DNA of 13,788 bases from JABMNX01 sp964625905 (GTDB taxonomy: Bacteria; Patescibacteriota; Minisyncoccia; Phycocordibacterales; JABMNX01), in NCBI GenBank assembly GCA_964625905.1, contig CAZVBS010000016.1, positions 1 to 13,788 of the forward strand, given 5' to 3'. The number at the start of each line of letters is the position of its first letter. Within the stretch, counting starts at the first letter, position 1. A program made the translations under genes and the position numbers. The notes under the pieces were generated by a model, which was not told the origin of the DNA, did not search any database, and saw nothing but the letters and a program-made list of their open reading frames with translations. Below are positions 1 through 6,320 of this stretch, one piece after another.

Positions 1-1
1 A

Positions 2-679
2 TACGAGAAAGAGACAGGTGCTAAAATAACTTTTCATACAGATGCCAGTCAAGCACCACTTTATTTTGACTGCATTCCTGAGAACCTAGGTGTTGATTTG
101 ATGACTATTGATGGACAGAAAATATATGGACCAAAAGGTGTTGGTTTTTTGTATAAACAAAAAGACGTACATCTCGAACCAATAATGAGAGGAGGGAACC
201 AAGAACACGGACTACGTCCAGGAACAGAGAATATTCCTCTTATTGTTGGAATGAAAGAAGCATTTGTTGAAGCAATATTAAATAGAGAAAAAGAGGTTAA
301 AGAAATAACAGAATTGCAAAAATATTTTTTAAAAAAATTGAAGCGATATATTCCAAAAGCTGTACTTAATGGAGATAAGGATCTTCGCTCTCCAAATAAT
401 TTAAATATCTCAATACTTGGTATTGATAATGAGTATTTAGTTATAGCACTAGATGAGCATGGTATTGCTGTTGCAACTAAAAGCGCGTGTCTTGGACATG
501 GAAACGGTATGTTTTCATACGTGATAGCATCGCTTTATAAAAACAAAGATATTGGTGCTAAAATCGCAAAAAGTTCAATAAGGTTTTCTTTTGGAAGAGG
601 AGTTAAAAAGAAAGATATAGATTATGTCATCCAAGTCCTTGTGGATGAAGTAAATAAATTTGACAGAGCTGGATTATAG
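2..679 (+). CDS. Cysteine desulfurase (NifS/IscS family), 3' part
   Basis: PLP-dependent enzyme that takes sulfur from cysteine for Fe-S clusters or tRNA thiolation. The reading frame is open to the left edge, so the N-terminal part is outside the window and 225 residues are visible. Family marks are HTDASQAP (cofactor-binding Asp and Gln region), the Schiff-base lysine in GQKIYGPKGVG (usually SHK or AHK), RGGNQEHGLRPGTEN, and the mobile-loop catalytic cysteine in KSACLGHG. The C-terminal SSIRFSFGR closes the fold. Two spots are atypical: Gln instead of His just before the lysine, and LGHGNGMFSYV after the catalytic cysteine where most homologues have SSGSLEPSHV-like sequence. No scaffold gene (iscU) follows. 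The ATG at 98 is internal, not the start. A relaxed group I/II member is likely; the exact subtype is not resolved. Confidence 0.93.
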   Translation, partial: YEKETGAKITFHTDASQAPLYFDCIPENLGVDLMTIDGQKIYGPKGVGFLYKQKDVHLEPIMRGGNQEHGLRPGTENIPLIVGMKEAFVEAILNREKEVKEITELQKYFLKKLKRYIPKAVLNGDKDLRSPNNLNISILGIDNEYLVIALDEHGIAVATKSACLGHGNGMFSYVIASLYKNKDIGAKIAKSSIRFSFGRGVKKKDIDYVIQVLVDEVNKFDRAGL

Positions 680-732
680 TGTTATTTTTTAATTAGGCGA
701 ATAGATTATTTGTACTATGTAGTTAAGTTGGA

Positions 733-761
733 TAGACATGTCTTAAAAGGTTATGTATCAT
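733..761 (+). promoter_or_regulatory. Candidate sigma70 promoter of the HtrA-like gene
   Basis: TAGACA (733-738), 17-nt spacer, TATCAT (756-761). Transcription would begin around 768, almost at the ATG at 770, giving a leaderless or near-leaderless mRNA. No Shine-Dalgarno is positioned correctly. A 10-bp palindrome AGACATGTCT (734-743) overlaps the -35 hexamer and could be an operator. Pattern match only. Confidence 0.35.
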
Positions 762-769
762 AATGGCAT

Positions 770-1672
770 ATGAATATTGAAAGACTTACAAAAGCACAAA
801 CAGTATTACTAGTACTTCTTGTAAGTTTTGTAACATCAATAGCAACTGGCATCGTTACAGTCACTCTCCTTGAAGAAGCTCCACCTATTGTTACACAAAC
901 TATAAATCGTGTAGTTGAAAGAACCATTGAGAGAGTTGTCCCAGGTGAGACTCAAACAGCAACTGTAATAGAAACTGAGAAAACTATTGTTGTAAACGAA
1001 GAAGATCTTATTATCCAAGCAATTGATAAAAACAAAGATAAGATCGTAAAGATTTATCAAAATACTTCAGATGAGCCAATTTATTCTGGTGTTGGAGTAA
1101 TTATTTCAAAAGATGGGATCGTTGCAGTTGCAACAGATAGTTCTATCTTAAAACAAGGTGTATCGTATTTTGTAATATTATCAAGTGGTAAAGAAATTTC
1201 TGGAGAAGTGGTCATTAGTACTATTAGTAAATCAACTGCATTACTACAACTTACATTTACAGAAGAAGATGGTATCGTTCCAGGTAGTATAAGATATGGG
1301 AATATAAATAATCTTAAACTTGGGCAAACAGTGTTTACACTTAGTGGTATTAAGAGGACAGGTATAGCACTTGGAATAATATCCAGTATAGATGAAGAAG
1401 AGATGTTTACTGAAGTAGAAGAAGGTTCAACAGAAGAACCAAAAAAAATATTAGTACTTACAGCTATAGAAACAAATATAAATAGCGATAAGATAGAAAA
1501 AGGAGGAGTAATACTCAATAAATTTGGAGAAGTTGTTGGTATAAGTACAAAAGATAGTCGTCTGCATGGAGCTGGAGATTTTACTCCAATACAAATAGTA
1601 CGATCTCAGATTATTGAGCTAGTAGCAATACAAAAGGTAGAAAAGGTAGAAAAGGTAGAAAATGTAGAATAG
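770..1672 (+). CDS. Membrane-anchored HtrA/trypsin-like protein, catalytically degenerate
   Basis: Predicted surface or periplasm-side protein of 300 aa. Residues about 12-34 form one hydrophobic N-terminal segment (signal anchor), followed by a Glu/Thr/Val-rich linker (35-85) and a domain (about 85-290) whose order of segments follows HtrA: SGVGVIISKDGIVAVAT, then SKSTALLQL, LKLGQTVFTLSG, TGIALGIISSI, and KGGVILNKFGEVVGIST. The positions of the triad appear lost: the region that should read TNxHV is VATDSS (about 120-125), the DLALL Asp position is STALL, and GNSGGPL is replaced by IEKGGVIL (about 242-249). It therefore probably binds peptides or acts structurally rather than cleaving. The C terminus ends in a repeated Lys-Val-Glu tract. 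The start at 770 is fixed by an in-frame TAA at 761. Fold assignment is from memory of the family, not a search. Confidence 0.7.
   Translation: MNIERLTKAQTVLLVLLVSFVTSIATGIVTVTLLEEAPPIVTQTINRVVERTIERVVPGETQTATVIETEKTIVVNEEDLIIQAIDKNKDKIVKIYQNTSDEPIYSGVGVIISKDGIVAVATDSSILKQGVSYFVILSSGKEISGEVVISTISKSTALLQLTFTEEDGIVPGSIRYGNINNLKLGQTVFTLSGIKRTGIALGIISSIDEEEMFTEVEEGSTEEPKKILVLTAIETNINSDKIEKGGVILNKFGEVVGISTKDSRLHGAGDFTPIQIVRSQIIELVAIQKVEKVEKVENVE
1632..1667 (+). repeat. 9-bp tandem repeat at the gene 3' end
   Basis: Three identical copies of AAAAGGTAG and a fourth with one change (AAAATGTAG) encode the terminal Lys-Val-Glu repeats of the HtrA-like protein. Copy number may vary in-frame by slippage. 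Confidence 0.9.
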
Positions 1673-1746
1673 AAGATAAGAAAGTTAAGGTACAAAATAA
1701 TTGGATTATCTATTAATCTACTTTCTACTATTTAATAACGAAAAAT

Positions 1747-4461
1747 ATGACACCATTTAATAATTTTACATCTAAAGCAAAAGATGCAATAAAGAAAGCT
1801 CACGAGCTAGCTATTGAGCGTGGACAAAATCACATAAATCCATTACATCTTCTCACTGCTCTTGTGTTTCAGGAAGAGAGTATGGTGCTTTCTATTCTTG
1901 AAAAAATGGAAGTAGACACTATTTTACTTACAGATGTATTACTTGAGTCTATCGAAGGGACTGAAGATGGAAGTGTACTTTCATCACCATCTTATCAATT
2001 GTATTTAACACCAGAGCTTGCAACAGTACTTGAAGATGCTAATAAGATTGCAGAAGGTTTTAATGATAAATTTGTTTCAACAGAGCATTTATTGATAGCT
2101 ATAATAGACAATCCAGGGCAAACAAGGAATATACTTACACAGTTCCAAATTAACAGAAACTCAGTACTTAATATTTTTAATGAATTACGCGAGAACGGTG
2201 AAGGTGATGACGCTGAGGGAACACAACCAAAACAAAATAGAGCTATAAATCGATATACAAGAAGCCTAACAAAACTTGCTGGAGATAATAAATTAGATCC
2301 TGTTATTGGTAGAGATAATGAAATAACTCGTATAATTCAGATTTTATCGAGACGAACTAAAAATAACCCTATTTTAATTGGAGAAGCTGGTGTGGGTAAG
2401 ACTGCTATTGCAGAGGGATTAGCTCAACGAATGGCGTGTGGGGACGTTCCAGAATCTTTAAAAGGAAAGGATCTAGTGACTCTAGACCTAGGGATGCTTA
2501 TTGCAGGAACAAAATATCGTGGAGAGTTTGAAGAACGTCTTAAAAATATAATGAAAGAAATTGAGAGGGCTCAAGGTAATATAATACTATTTATAGATGA
2601 GATTCACACACTCGTTGGAGCAGGTGCAGCTGAAGGATCTATGGACGCTTCAAACATGTTAAAACCAGCACTAGCACGTGGAGAACTGCGTGTTATTGGT
2701 GCGACAACTTTAAAAGAATATCAGAAGCATATCGAGCGTGATCCAGCTTTGACTAGGCGTTTTCAACCAGTGTATGTTAACGAGCCTTCAGAAGAAGATG
2801 CAGTAGCTATCTTACGTGGATTAAAAGAAAAATACGAACTCTTTCATGGAGTTAGTATTGCCGATGACGCAATTATAGCTTCAGTTTCTTTAAGTTCAAG
2901 ATATATTTCTGATAGGTTTTTGCCAGACAAAGCAGTTGATCTTATAGATGAAGCAGCTTCTTCACTTCGTATATCTTTAGAAAATAAACCACCACTGCTT
3001 GAGGAGGCTCATCGTAAAATATTACGACTTGAGATAGAAAAAGAAGCACTGAAAAAAGAAACTATTGCAGGTAATAAAAAAGCAAAGGAACGAACAAAGA
3101 AAATAGAAAAAGAAATTTCTAACCTAAAAGAAAAAACTTCTGAGTTGGAGCTAAAATGGACGAATGAAAAAGAGGTCTTGAATGATATAAAATTATTAAA
3201 AACAGACTTAGAAGAATTAAAAATAGAAGCAGATAGTGCAGAAGCTGTTGCAGATCTTTCTCATGCTGCAGAAATTCGTTATGTAAAGATTCCACGACAA
3301 GAAAAGGATCTTGTTACAAAGACGAAGAGACTTAAAAAACTTCAGAGTTCACGAAAGATAATAAAAGAAGAAGTATCGGAAGAAGATATTGCTGACGTTG
3401 TTGCAAAGTGGACCAATATACCTGTAAAGAGAATGTTAGAAGAAGAAGCAGAAAAGTTAAGTCGTATGGAAGATGAGCTTAAAAAACGTATAGTTGGACA
3501 GGACAATGCTGTAAAACTTATTTCTGATGCTGTAAAACGCTCTCGTGCTGGCATCTCAGACCCAAACCGTCCTATTGGCTCTTTTCTTTTCCTAGGTCCG
3601 ACAGGAGTAGGAAAGACAGAACTAACTAAAGCATTAACACAATTCCTTTTTGATGATGAGAATGCTCTTATACAAGTAGATATGTCTGAATACATGGAGA
3701 GTCATTCTATATCAAAGATGATAGGTGCTCCTCCAGGGTATATAGGTCACGAAGAGGGGGGAAGTTTAACTGAATTAGTTCGACATCGGCCATATGCAGT
3801 ACTTTTATTTGATGAAATTGAAAAGGCTCATGGAGATGTATTTAATATATTACTTCAGGTTCTTGATAACGGTCATTTAACTGACGCAAAAGGACGAAAA
3901 GTAAATTTTAAAAATACAGTTATTGTACTTACTTCAAACATAGGAGCACGACATATTGATAGTATGACGAAATTTGGTTTTAGTAATAGTGGTGATACTG
4001 ATGAGACAGAATACGACAATACAAAAGGAAAAGTACTTAAAGAATTAAAAGAATATTTCCGTCCAGAATTCTTAAATAGACTAGATGAGATTTTAGTGTT
4101 TGATATTTTATCACCAAAAGCTATTGAAGATATCGTAAAAATTCAGATAAATATTGTTAAAAAGAGACTACTTAATAAAGAGATTAAGTTAAATGTTTCG
4201 TCTGAAGTACTCTCATATTTAGCAAAAGAGGGATATAATCCGCAGTACGGAGCACGACCGCTTAAACGTCTTATACAATCAAAAATACTTACACCGATTG
4301 CAGGGTTAATGGTTTCAAGGGGTGTTATGGGTGGAGGCACTATTTCTGTTGACGTAAAGGATACAGATAAAGGTGTTGAATTTGTTTTAGATATAAAAAA
4401 GAAACAAACTCGCGCACGACGCTCGGCAGTTCGTGTTAAAAAACAAAAATCAGTAGCCTAG
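1747..4461 (+). CDS. clpB: ClpB-type AAA+ disaggregase with a ClpC-like loop
   Basis: Hexameric ATPase that threads aggregated proteins, normally with DnaK/DnaJ/GrpE. The 904 aa contain a Clp N-domain (1-150), AAA1 with Walker A GEAGVGKT (212-219) and Walker B IILFIDE (279-285), a coiled-coil middle domain of about 126 residues (417-542, the full ClpB length; ClpC has roughly 50), AAA2 with Walker A GPTGVGKT (617-624) and Walker B VLLFDE (685-690), and sensor-2 GAR (835-837). After the AAA2 Asn sensor (TSNIGA) there is an insert carrying Phe-Gly-Phe (743-745), resembling the [LIV]-G-[FL] ClpP-docking loop of ClpC/ClpA/ClpX, which ClpB usually lacks. The last about 20 residues are Lys/Arg-rich. 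No clear Shine-Dalgarno; a possible TTGGAT-19-TACTAT promoter (1701-1731) gives a short leader. A terminator follows, so it is a single-gene unit. No HrcA/CIRCE element seen. Confidence 0.95.
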   Translation: MTPFNNFTSKAKDAIKKAHELAIERGQNHINPLHLLTALVFQEESMVLSILEKMEVDTILLTDVLLESIEGTEDGSVLSSPSYQLYLTPELATVLEDANKIAEGFNDKFVSTEHLLIAIIDNPGQTRNILTQFQINRNSVLNIFNELRENGEGDDAEGTQPKQNRAINRYTRSLTKLAGDNKLDPVIGRDNEITRIIQILSRRTKNNPILIGEAGVGKTAIAEGLAQRMACGDVPESLKGKDLVTLDLGMLIAGTKYRGEFEERLKNIMKEIERAQGNIILFIDEIHTLVGAGAAEGSMDASNMLKPALARGELRVIGATTLKEYQKHIERDPALTRRFQPVYVNEPSEEDAVAILRGLKEKYELFHGVSIADDAIIASVSLSSRYISDRFLPDKAVDLIDEAASSLRISLENKPPLLEEAHRKILRLEIEKEALKKETIAGNKKAKERTKKIEKEISNLKEKTSELELKWTNEKEVLNDIKLLKTDLEELKIEADSAEAVADLSHAAEIRYVKIPRQEKDLVTKTKRLKKLQSSRKIIKEEVSEEDIADVVAKWTNIPVKRMLEEEAEKLSRMEDELKKRIVGQDNAVKLISDAVKRSRAGISDPNRPIGSFLFLGPTGVGKTELTKALTQFLFDDENALIQVDMSEYMESHSISKMIGAPPGYIGHEEGGSLTELVRHRPYAVLLFDEIEKAHGDVFNILLQVLDNGHLTDAKGRKVNFKNTVIVLTSNIGARHIDSMTKFGFSNSGDTDETEYDNTKGKVLKELKEYFRPEFLNRLDEILVFDILSPKAIEDIVKIQINIVKKRLLNKEIKLNVSSEVLSYLAKEGYNPQYGARPLKRLIQSKILTPIAGLMVSRGVMGGGTISVDVKDTDKGVEFVLDIKKKQTRARRSAVRVKKQKSVA

Positions 4462-4487
4462 AATATAATTAGAGATAAAATAAAGTC

Positions 4488-4516
4488 ACCCAATGCTCAT
4501 CGCATTGGGTTCTTTT
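4488..4516 (+). terminator. Rho-independent terminator of clpB
   Basis: Perfect 9-bp stem ACCCAATGC (4488-4496) / GCATTGGGT (4502-4510) with a 5-nt loop, followed by TCTTTTGTG. It lies 26 nt after the clpB stop codon. Confidence 0.85.
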
Positions 4517-4527
4517 GTGTTATTTAT

Positions 4528-4652
4528 TTGGCGCAGGTTTCTAAGCTCACTACGTTCACTAAGAACCTCCTGCCCAAGCTCACAGTAATGATTTTTAAGA
4601 AAAAGTAAAATCATTACATAGTTCCGCTTCTGTGCGTCGGGTAGGATTCGAC
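4528..4652 (-). repeat. tRNA-3'-end/hairpin composite repeat, copy 1
   Basis: Read on the minus strand from 4652: a degenerate tRNA 3'-end-like sequence (4652-4631, GTCGAATCC...CGACGCACA), a purine-rich spacer, a perfect 11-bp AT-rich hairpin (4585-4595 / 4607-4617, stem GTAATGATTTT), then a long imperfect hairpin (4528-4577) with outer stem TTGG/CCAA and GCAGG/CCTGC and loop tgaacgtagtgag. Copies 2 and 3 (4663-4832 and 6321-6460) show the same order of parts with different stem sequences. No protein-coding capacity. Function unknown. Confidence 0.6.
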
Positions 4653-4662
4653 GTGATTTATT

Positions 4663-4832
4663 GGGGTCAAGTTTCTAAACTCGCTACGCTTGTTAAGAAC
4701 TTCCTCCCCGGACTCGCGGTTTAGTTGTCTAGGAAAAATAGACAACTAAACATCGCTCTGTCTCACAAAAACGTAGAAAACCAGACACAGGTCTGGTTTT
4801 CTTACATTTTTGTGCGCCGGGCAGGATTCGAA
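4663..4832 (-). repeat. tRNA-3'-end/hairpin composite repeat, copy 2
   Basis: Minus-strand order: tRNA-Tyr 3'-end copy (4832-4811), 10-bp hairpin AAAACCAGAC/GTCTGGTTTT (4777-4786 / 4791-4800, usable as a terminator), perfect 11-bp AT-rich hairpin (4720-4730 / 4740-4750, TTTAGTTGTCT), then a long hairpin 4663-4709 closed by GGGG/CCCC with loop aagcgtagcgag. The long hairpin aligns clearly with those at 4528-4577 and 6376-6419. The left end abuts the N gap, so the unit may be incomplete or duplicated by assembly. Confidence 0.6.
4778..4832. repeat. 55-nt direct repeat, left flank of the gap
   Basis: Identical base for base to 4933-4987 and ends exactly at the first N. It carries a 10-bp hairpin and the tRNA-Tyr 3' end. 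The length and the exact abutment to the gap suggest two contigs sharing a k-mer-sized end. Confidence 0.95.
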
Positions 4833-4932
4833 NNNNNNNNNNNNNNNNNNNNNNNNNNNNNNNNNNNNNNNNNNNNNNNNNNNNNNNNNNNNNNNNNNNN
4901 NNNNNNNNNNNNNNNNNNNNNNNNNNNNNNNN
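4833..4932. other. Assembly gap (100 N)
   Basis: A run of exactly 100 N, a conventional placeholder of unknown true length. Apparent open frames crossing it are not interpretable. True content could be zero (or negative, if the 55-nt flanks are one copy), or an unassembled repeat or inserted element. Confidence 0.99.
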
Positions 4933-4987
4933 AAACCAGACACAGGTCTGGTTTTCTTACATTTTTGTGCGCCGGGCAGGATTCGAA
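4933..4987. repeat. 55-nt direct repeat, right flank of the gap
   Basis: Exact copy of 4778-4832. It begins at the first base after the Ns with a hairpin (4933-4941 / 4946-4954) and ends with a tRNA-Tyr 3' end copy (4966-4987). Beyond 4987 the sequence diverges from the tRNA exactly at the T-loop. Confidence 0.95.
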
Positions 4988-5005
4988 TCTTACAGATTCA
5001 GTACA

Positions 5006-5041
5006 GGTTGTCGATATTTTCTGTAAAAATATCTGGCAACC
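5006..5041. other. Interrupted hairpin between tRNA-Tyr and its 3'-end copy
   Basis: GGTTG (5006-5010) pairs with CAACC (5037-5041), and ATATTTT (5014-5020) with AAAATAT (5026-5032), with a small internal loop. It has no T-tract on either strand. Role unknown; it fills most of the 4988-5076 interval, where no gene is visible. Confidence 0.5.
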
Positions 5042-5076
5042 TTTTCAAATCCTTCCAAACACTACAAACAAAGTCG

Positions 5077-5096
5077 CCCAAAGCTGTCGCTTCGGG
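5077..5096 (-). terminator. Terminator of tRNA-Tyr
   Basis: On the minus strand CCCGAAGC-gaca-GCTTTGGG forms an 8-position stem with one G-U pair, 16 nt past the tRNA 3' end, followed by CGACTTTGTTTG. On the plus strand the same position is an A-C mismatch, so it fits minus-strand transcription. Confidence 0.65.
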
Positions 5097-5111
5097 TTCT
5101 TTTGTTTGTTG

Positions 5112-5194
5112 TGCGCCGGGCAGGATTCGAACCTGCGAAGAATAAATTCAATGGGTTTACAGCCCATCCCTGTTGACCGCTTAGGTACCGACGC
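5112..5194 (-). tRNA. tRNA-Tyr (GTA)
   Basis: Complete class II tRNA of 83 nt. Acceptor GCGTCGG / CCGGCGC (one G-U) with discriminator A at 5112, anticodon arm ATGGG-CTGTAAA-CCCAT giving anticodon GTA (plus-strand TAC at 5158-5160), long variable arm, and T arm GCAGG-TTCGAAT-CCTGC. CCA is not encoded. Its last 22 nt including the T-loop recur at 4966-4987 and 4811-4832 and, degenerate, at 4631-4652. Confidence 0.95.
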
Positions 5195-5275
5195 ATATGT
5201 ACCGTACAAATATACCACAATGAGGCATACTTTCAATGTTAATATTTATATATTCTATTACTCACTAGATTTTAC

Positions 5276-5304
5276 TTGTTCTAGTATCTATTTCCATATA
5301 TCAT
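5276..5304 (+). promoter_or_regulatory. Candidate promoter of the T4SS pilin gene
   Basis: TTGTTC (5276-5281), 17-nt spacer, TATCAT (5299-5304). The predicted start near 5311 leaves only about 4 nt before the ATG at 5315, and there is no Shine-Dalgarno, so translation would be near-leaderless. Confidence 0.45.
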
Positions 5305-5314
5305 TAAACTCATC

Positions 5315-5803
5315 ATGAAAAATATAGCAACAATACTTATTATTATAGTTATAGTAATAGCTGGAATTGGAATATTTTTACTTTCTTCAGACGTTTCATA
5401 TGCTCAGGCAGGTGGTCTAGTACCATGCGATGGTCCTGAATGTGGTATGTGCCACATTGTATTATTGGTTGAAAATATAATTAACTTCATAATACAAATT
5501 TCATTTATTGTAGTTGCTATCTTGTTTGCATATGCAGGATTCCTTTATTTTACTGGTGGAACAGATCCTGGAAAAATATCATCTGCAAAAAATATATTCA
5601 CTAATGCATTTATAGGTATTATTATAATTCTTACAGCATGGTTAGTTGTAAATGTTATCTTAGTTACACTTACAGGAGATAGCGTTGATTCGTTTACGAG
5701 TATCTTACAAGGCGTAAGTTGTGATAATCAAGTTCCAACATTTCAATCAGACGTATTAAATAGCGGAGGTGTTCAAAAATCTGCTGGTACAGTAGAGATA
5801 TAA
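5315..5803 (+). CDS. T4SS-type small pilin-like membrane protein
   Basis: 162 aa. Residues 5-24 form a hydrophobic signal peptide with probable cleavage after SYAQA (28-32). The mature part has a Cys-rich start (VPCDGPECGMCH; Cys 38, 43, 46), a hydrophobic segment 54-80, a polar loop GGTDPGKISSAKN (81-93) and a second segment 97-120 with AWLVVNVIL. This order matches the small VirB2/TrbC-like pilins common in Parcubacteria (the T4SS_pilin-type family, from memory). Such proteins are candidate subunits of a surface appendage or secretion channel. No other T4SS gene (VirB4, VirB6, VirD4) lies nearby, so the gene is isolated here. The 40-residue C-terminal tail is polar, with Cys136. Confidence 0.8.
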   Translation: MKNIATILIIIVIVIAGIGIFLLSSDVSYAQAGGLVPCDGPECGMCHIVLLVENIINFIIQISFIVVAILFAYAGFLYFTGGTDPGKISSAKNIFTNAFIGIIIILTAWLVVNVILVTLTGDSVDSFTSILQGVSCDNQVPTFQSDVLNSGGVQKSAGTVEI

Positions 5804-5811
5804 ATAACAAA

Positions 5812-5840
5812 TTGACTTAATATAGCTTATAGCTTATAGT
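5812..5840 (+). promoter_or_regulatory. Promoter of the bL33 gene with repeat-built spacer
   Basis: TTGACT (5812-5817), exactly 17 nt, TATAGT (5835-5840). The spacer and -10 are made from tandem TATAGCT units (5821-5827, 5828-5834, then TATAGT). Loss or gain of one unit would change the spacer by 7 nt. Predicted leader about 25 nt. Confidence 0.6.
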
Positions 5841-5871
5841 ATGTGGGTTAAACTGTATATAAATAAGACAT

Positions 5872-6030
5872 ATGTCACAAGATAGACTATTAAAATTAAA
5901 TTGTCAGGATTGCAAAAGAACCAATTATTGGACAAGTAAAAACAAAAAACTAGTTGAGCGAAAGATTGAGCTCAAGAAATTTTGCAAATGGTGCAAAAAG
6001 CAGACTCCTCACAAGGAGGCTAAAAAGTAG
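5872..6030 (+). CDS. rpmG: 50S ribosomal protein bL33
   Basis: Small zinc-ribbon protein of the large ribosomal subunit. The 52 aa begin MSQDRLLKLNCQDCKRTNYW and carry two Cys pairs, Cys11/Cys14 and Cys38/Cys41 (CKWC), so it is the zinc-binding (C+) form, followed by a short basic tail. Length is normal for the family. It has its own promoter (5812-5840) and is followed by a 12-bp hairpin. The next gene is tRNA-Trp; in many bacteria rpmG and tRNA-Trp sit just before secE-nusG, which are absent here. No Shine-Dalgarno is visible. Confidence 0.93.
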   Translation: MSQDRLLKLNCQDCKRTNYWTSKNKKLVERKIELKKFCKWCKKQTPHKEAKK

Positions 6031-6056
6031 CACCATTTGATGGAAGGGGGAGTGGG

Positions 6057-6087
6057 CTAAAAATATGTAAGGACATATTTTTAGTTT
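6057..6087 (+). terminator. Hairpin after bL33, probable terminator
   Basis: Perfect 12-bp stem CTAAAAATATGT (6057-6068) / ACATATTTTTAG (6073-6084), loop AAGG, then TTT. A-T rich with a short T-tract. A second small hairpin GCTCAA-ATAC-TTGAGC (6110-6125) follows before tRNA-Trp. Confidence 0.5.
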
Positions 6088-6162
6088 CAAAATTTCACGT
6101 AGATACAGTGCTCAAATACTTGAGCGCTTTTACGTTTAAGTGTAAACTATAAGTTAAAGATT

Positions 6163-6233
6163 GGGCCTATAGTTCAGTGGTAGAATATCGGTTTCCAAAA
6201 CCGACGACCGAGGTTCGCGCCCTCGTGGGCCCG
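6163..6233 (+). tRNA. tRNA-Trp (CCA)
   Basis: Complete 71-nt tRNA. Acceptor GGGCCTA / TGGGCCC (one T-G), D arm GTTC...GAAT, anticodon arm TCGGT-TTCCAAA-ACCGA with anticodon CCA, T arm CGAGG-TTCGCGC-CCTCG, discriminator G at 6233. CCA tail not encoded. The T-loop reads TTCGCGC. The acceptor 3' strand (6230-6233) also belongs to an inverted repeat with 6311-6320. Confidence 0.95.
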
Positions 6234-6244
6234 CCGAAGTAAAA

Positions 6245-6280
6245 AAAAAATAACTAACACGTATCTATTAGTTATTTTTT
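6245..6280 (+). terminator. Terminator after tRNA-Trp
   Basis: Stem AAAAAATAACTAA (6245-6257) / TTAGTTATTTTTT (6268-6280), 13 bp perfect, 10-nt loop, U-rich 3' arm. It begins 12 nt after the tRNA end. Confidence 0.75.
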
Positions 6281-6285
6281 GTTTA

Positions 6286-6307
6286 GTAAGTCACCTGCGT
6301 GACTTAC
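6286..6307. other. Perfect hairpin GTAAGTCAC / GTGACTTAC
   Basis: 9-bp stem (6286-6294 / 6299-6307) with loop CTGC. Together with the preceding terminator hairpin it lies inside a 10-bp inverted repeat (6230-6239 / 6311-6320), a possible three-way junction. No T-tract. Confidence 0.7.
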
Positions 6308-6320
6308 GCGCTTCGGCGGG

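Noticed and set aside
4528..4577. Integron attC site
   Set aside because: The hairpin lacks the R-box GTTRRRY and its partner, and no cassette genes or integron integrase are present.
4528..5131. CRISPR array
   Set aside because: Repeats are few, unevenly spaced, differ in sequence and contain tRNA 3' ends; no regular repeat-spacer pattern and no cas genes.
4725..5318. Long open frame on the plus strand spanning the gap
   Set aside because: It exists only because the Ns carry no stops; it crosses tRNA-Tyr in antisense and hairpin DNA, and its sequence is repeats of the tRNA 3' end.
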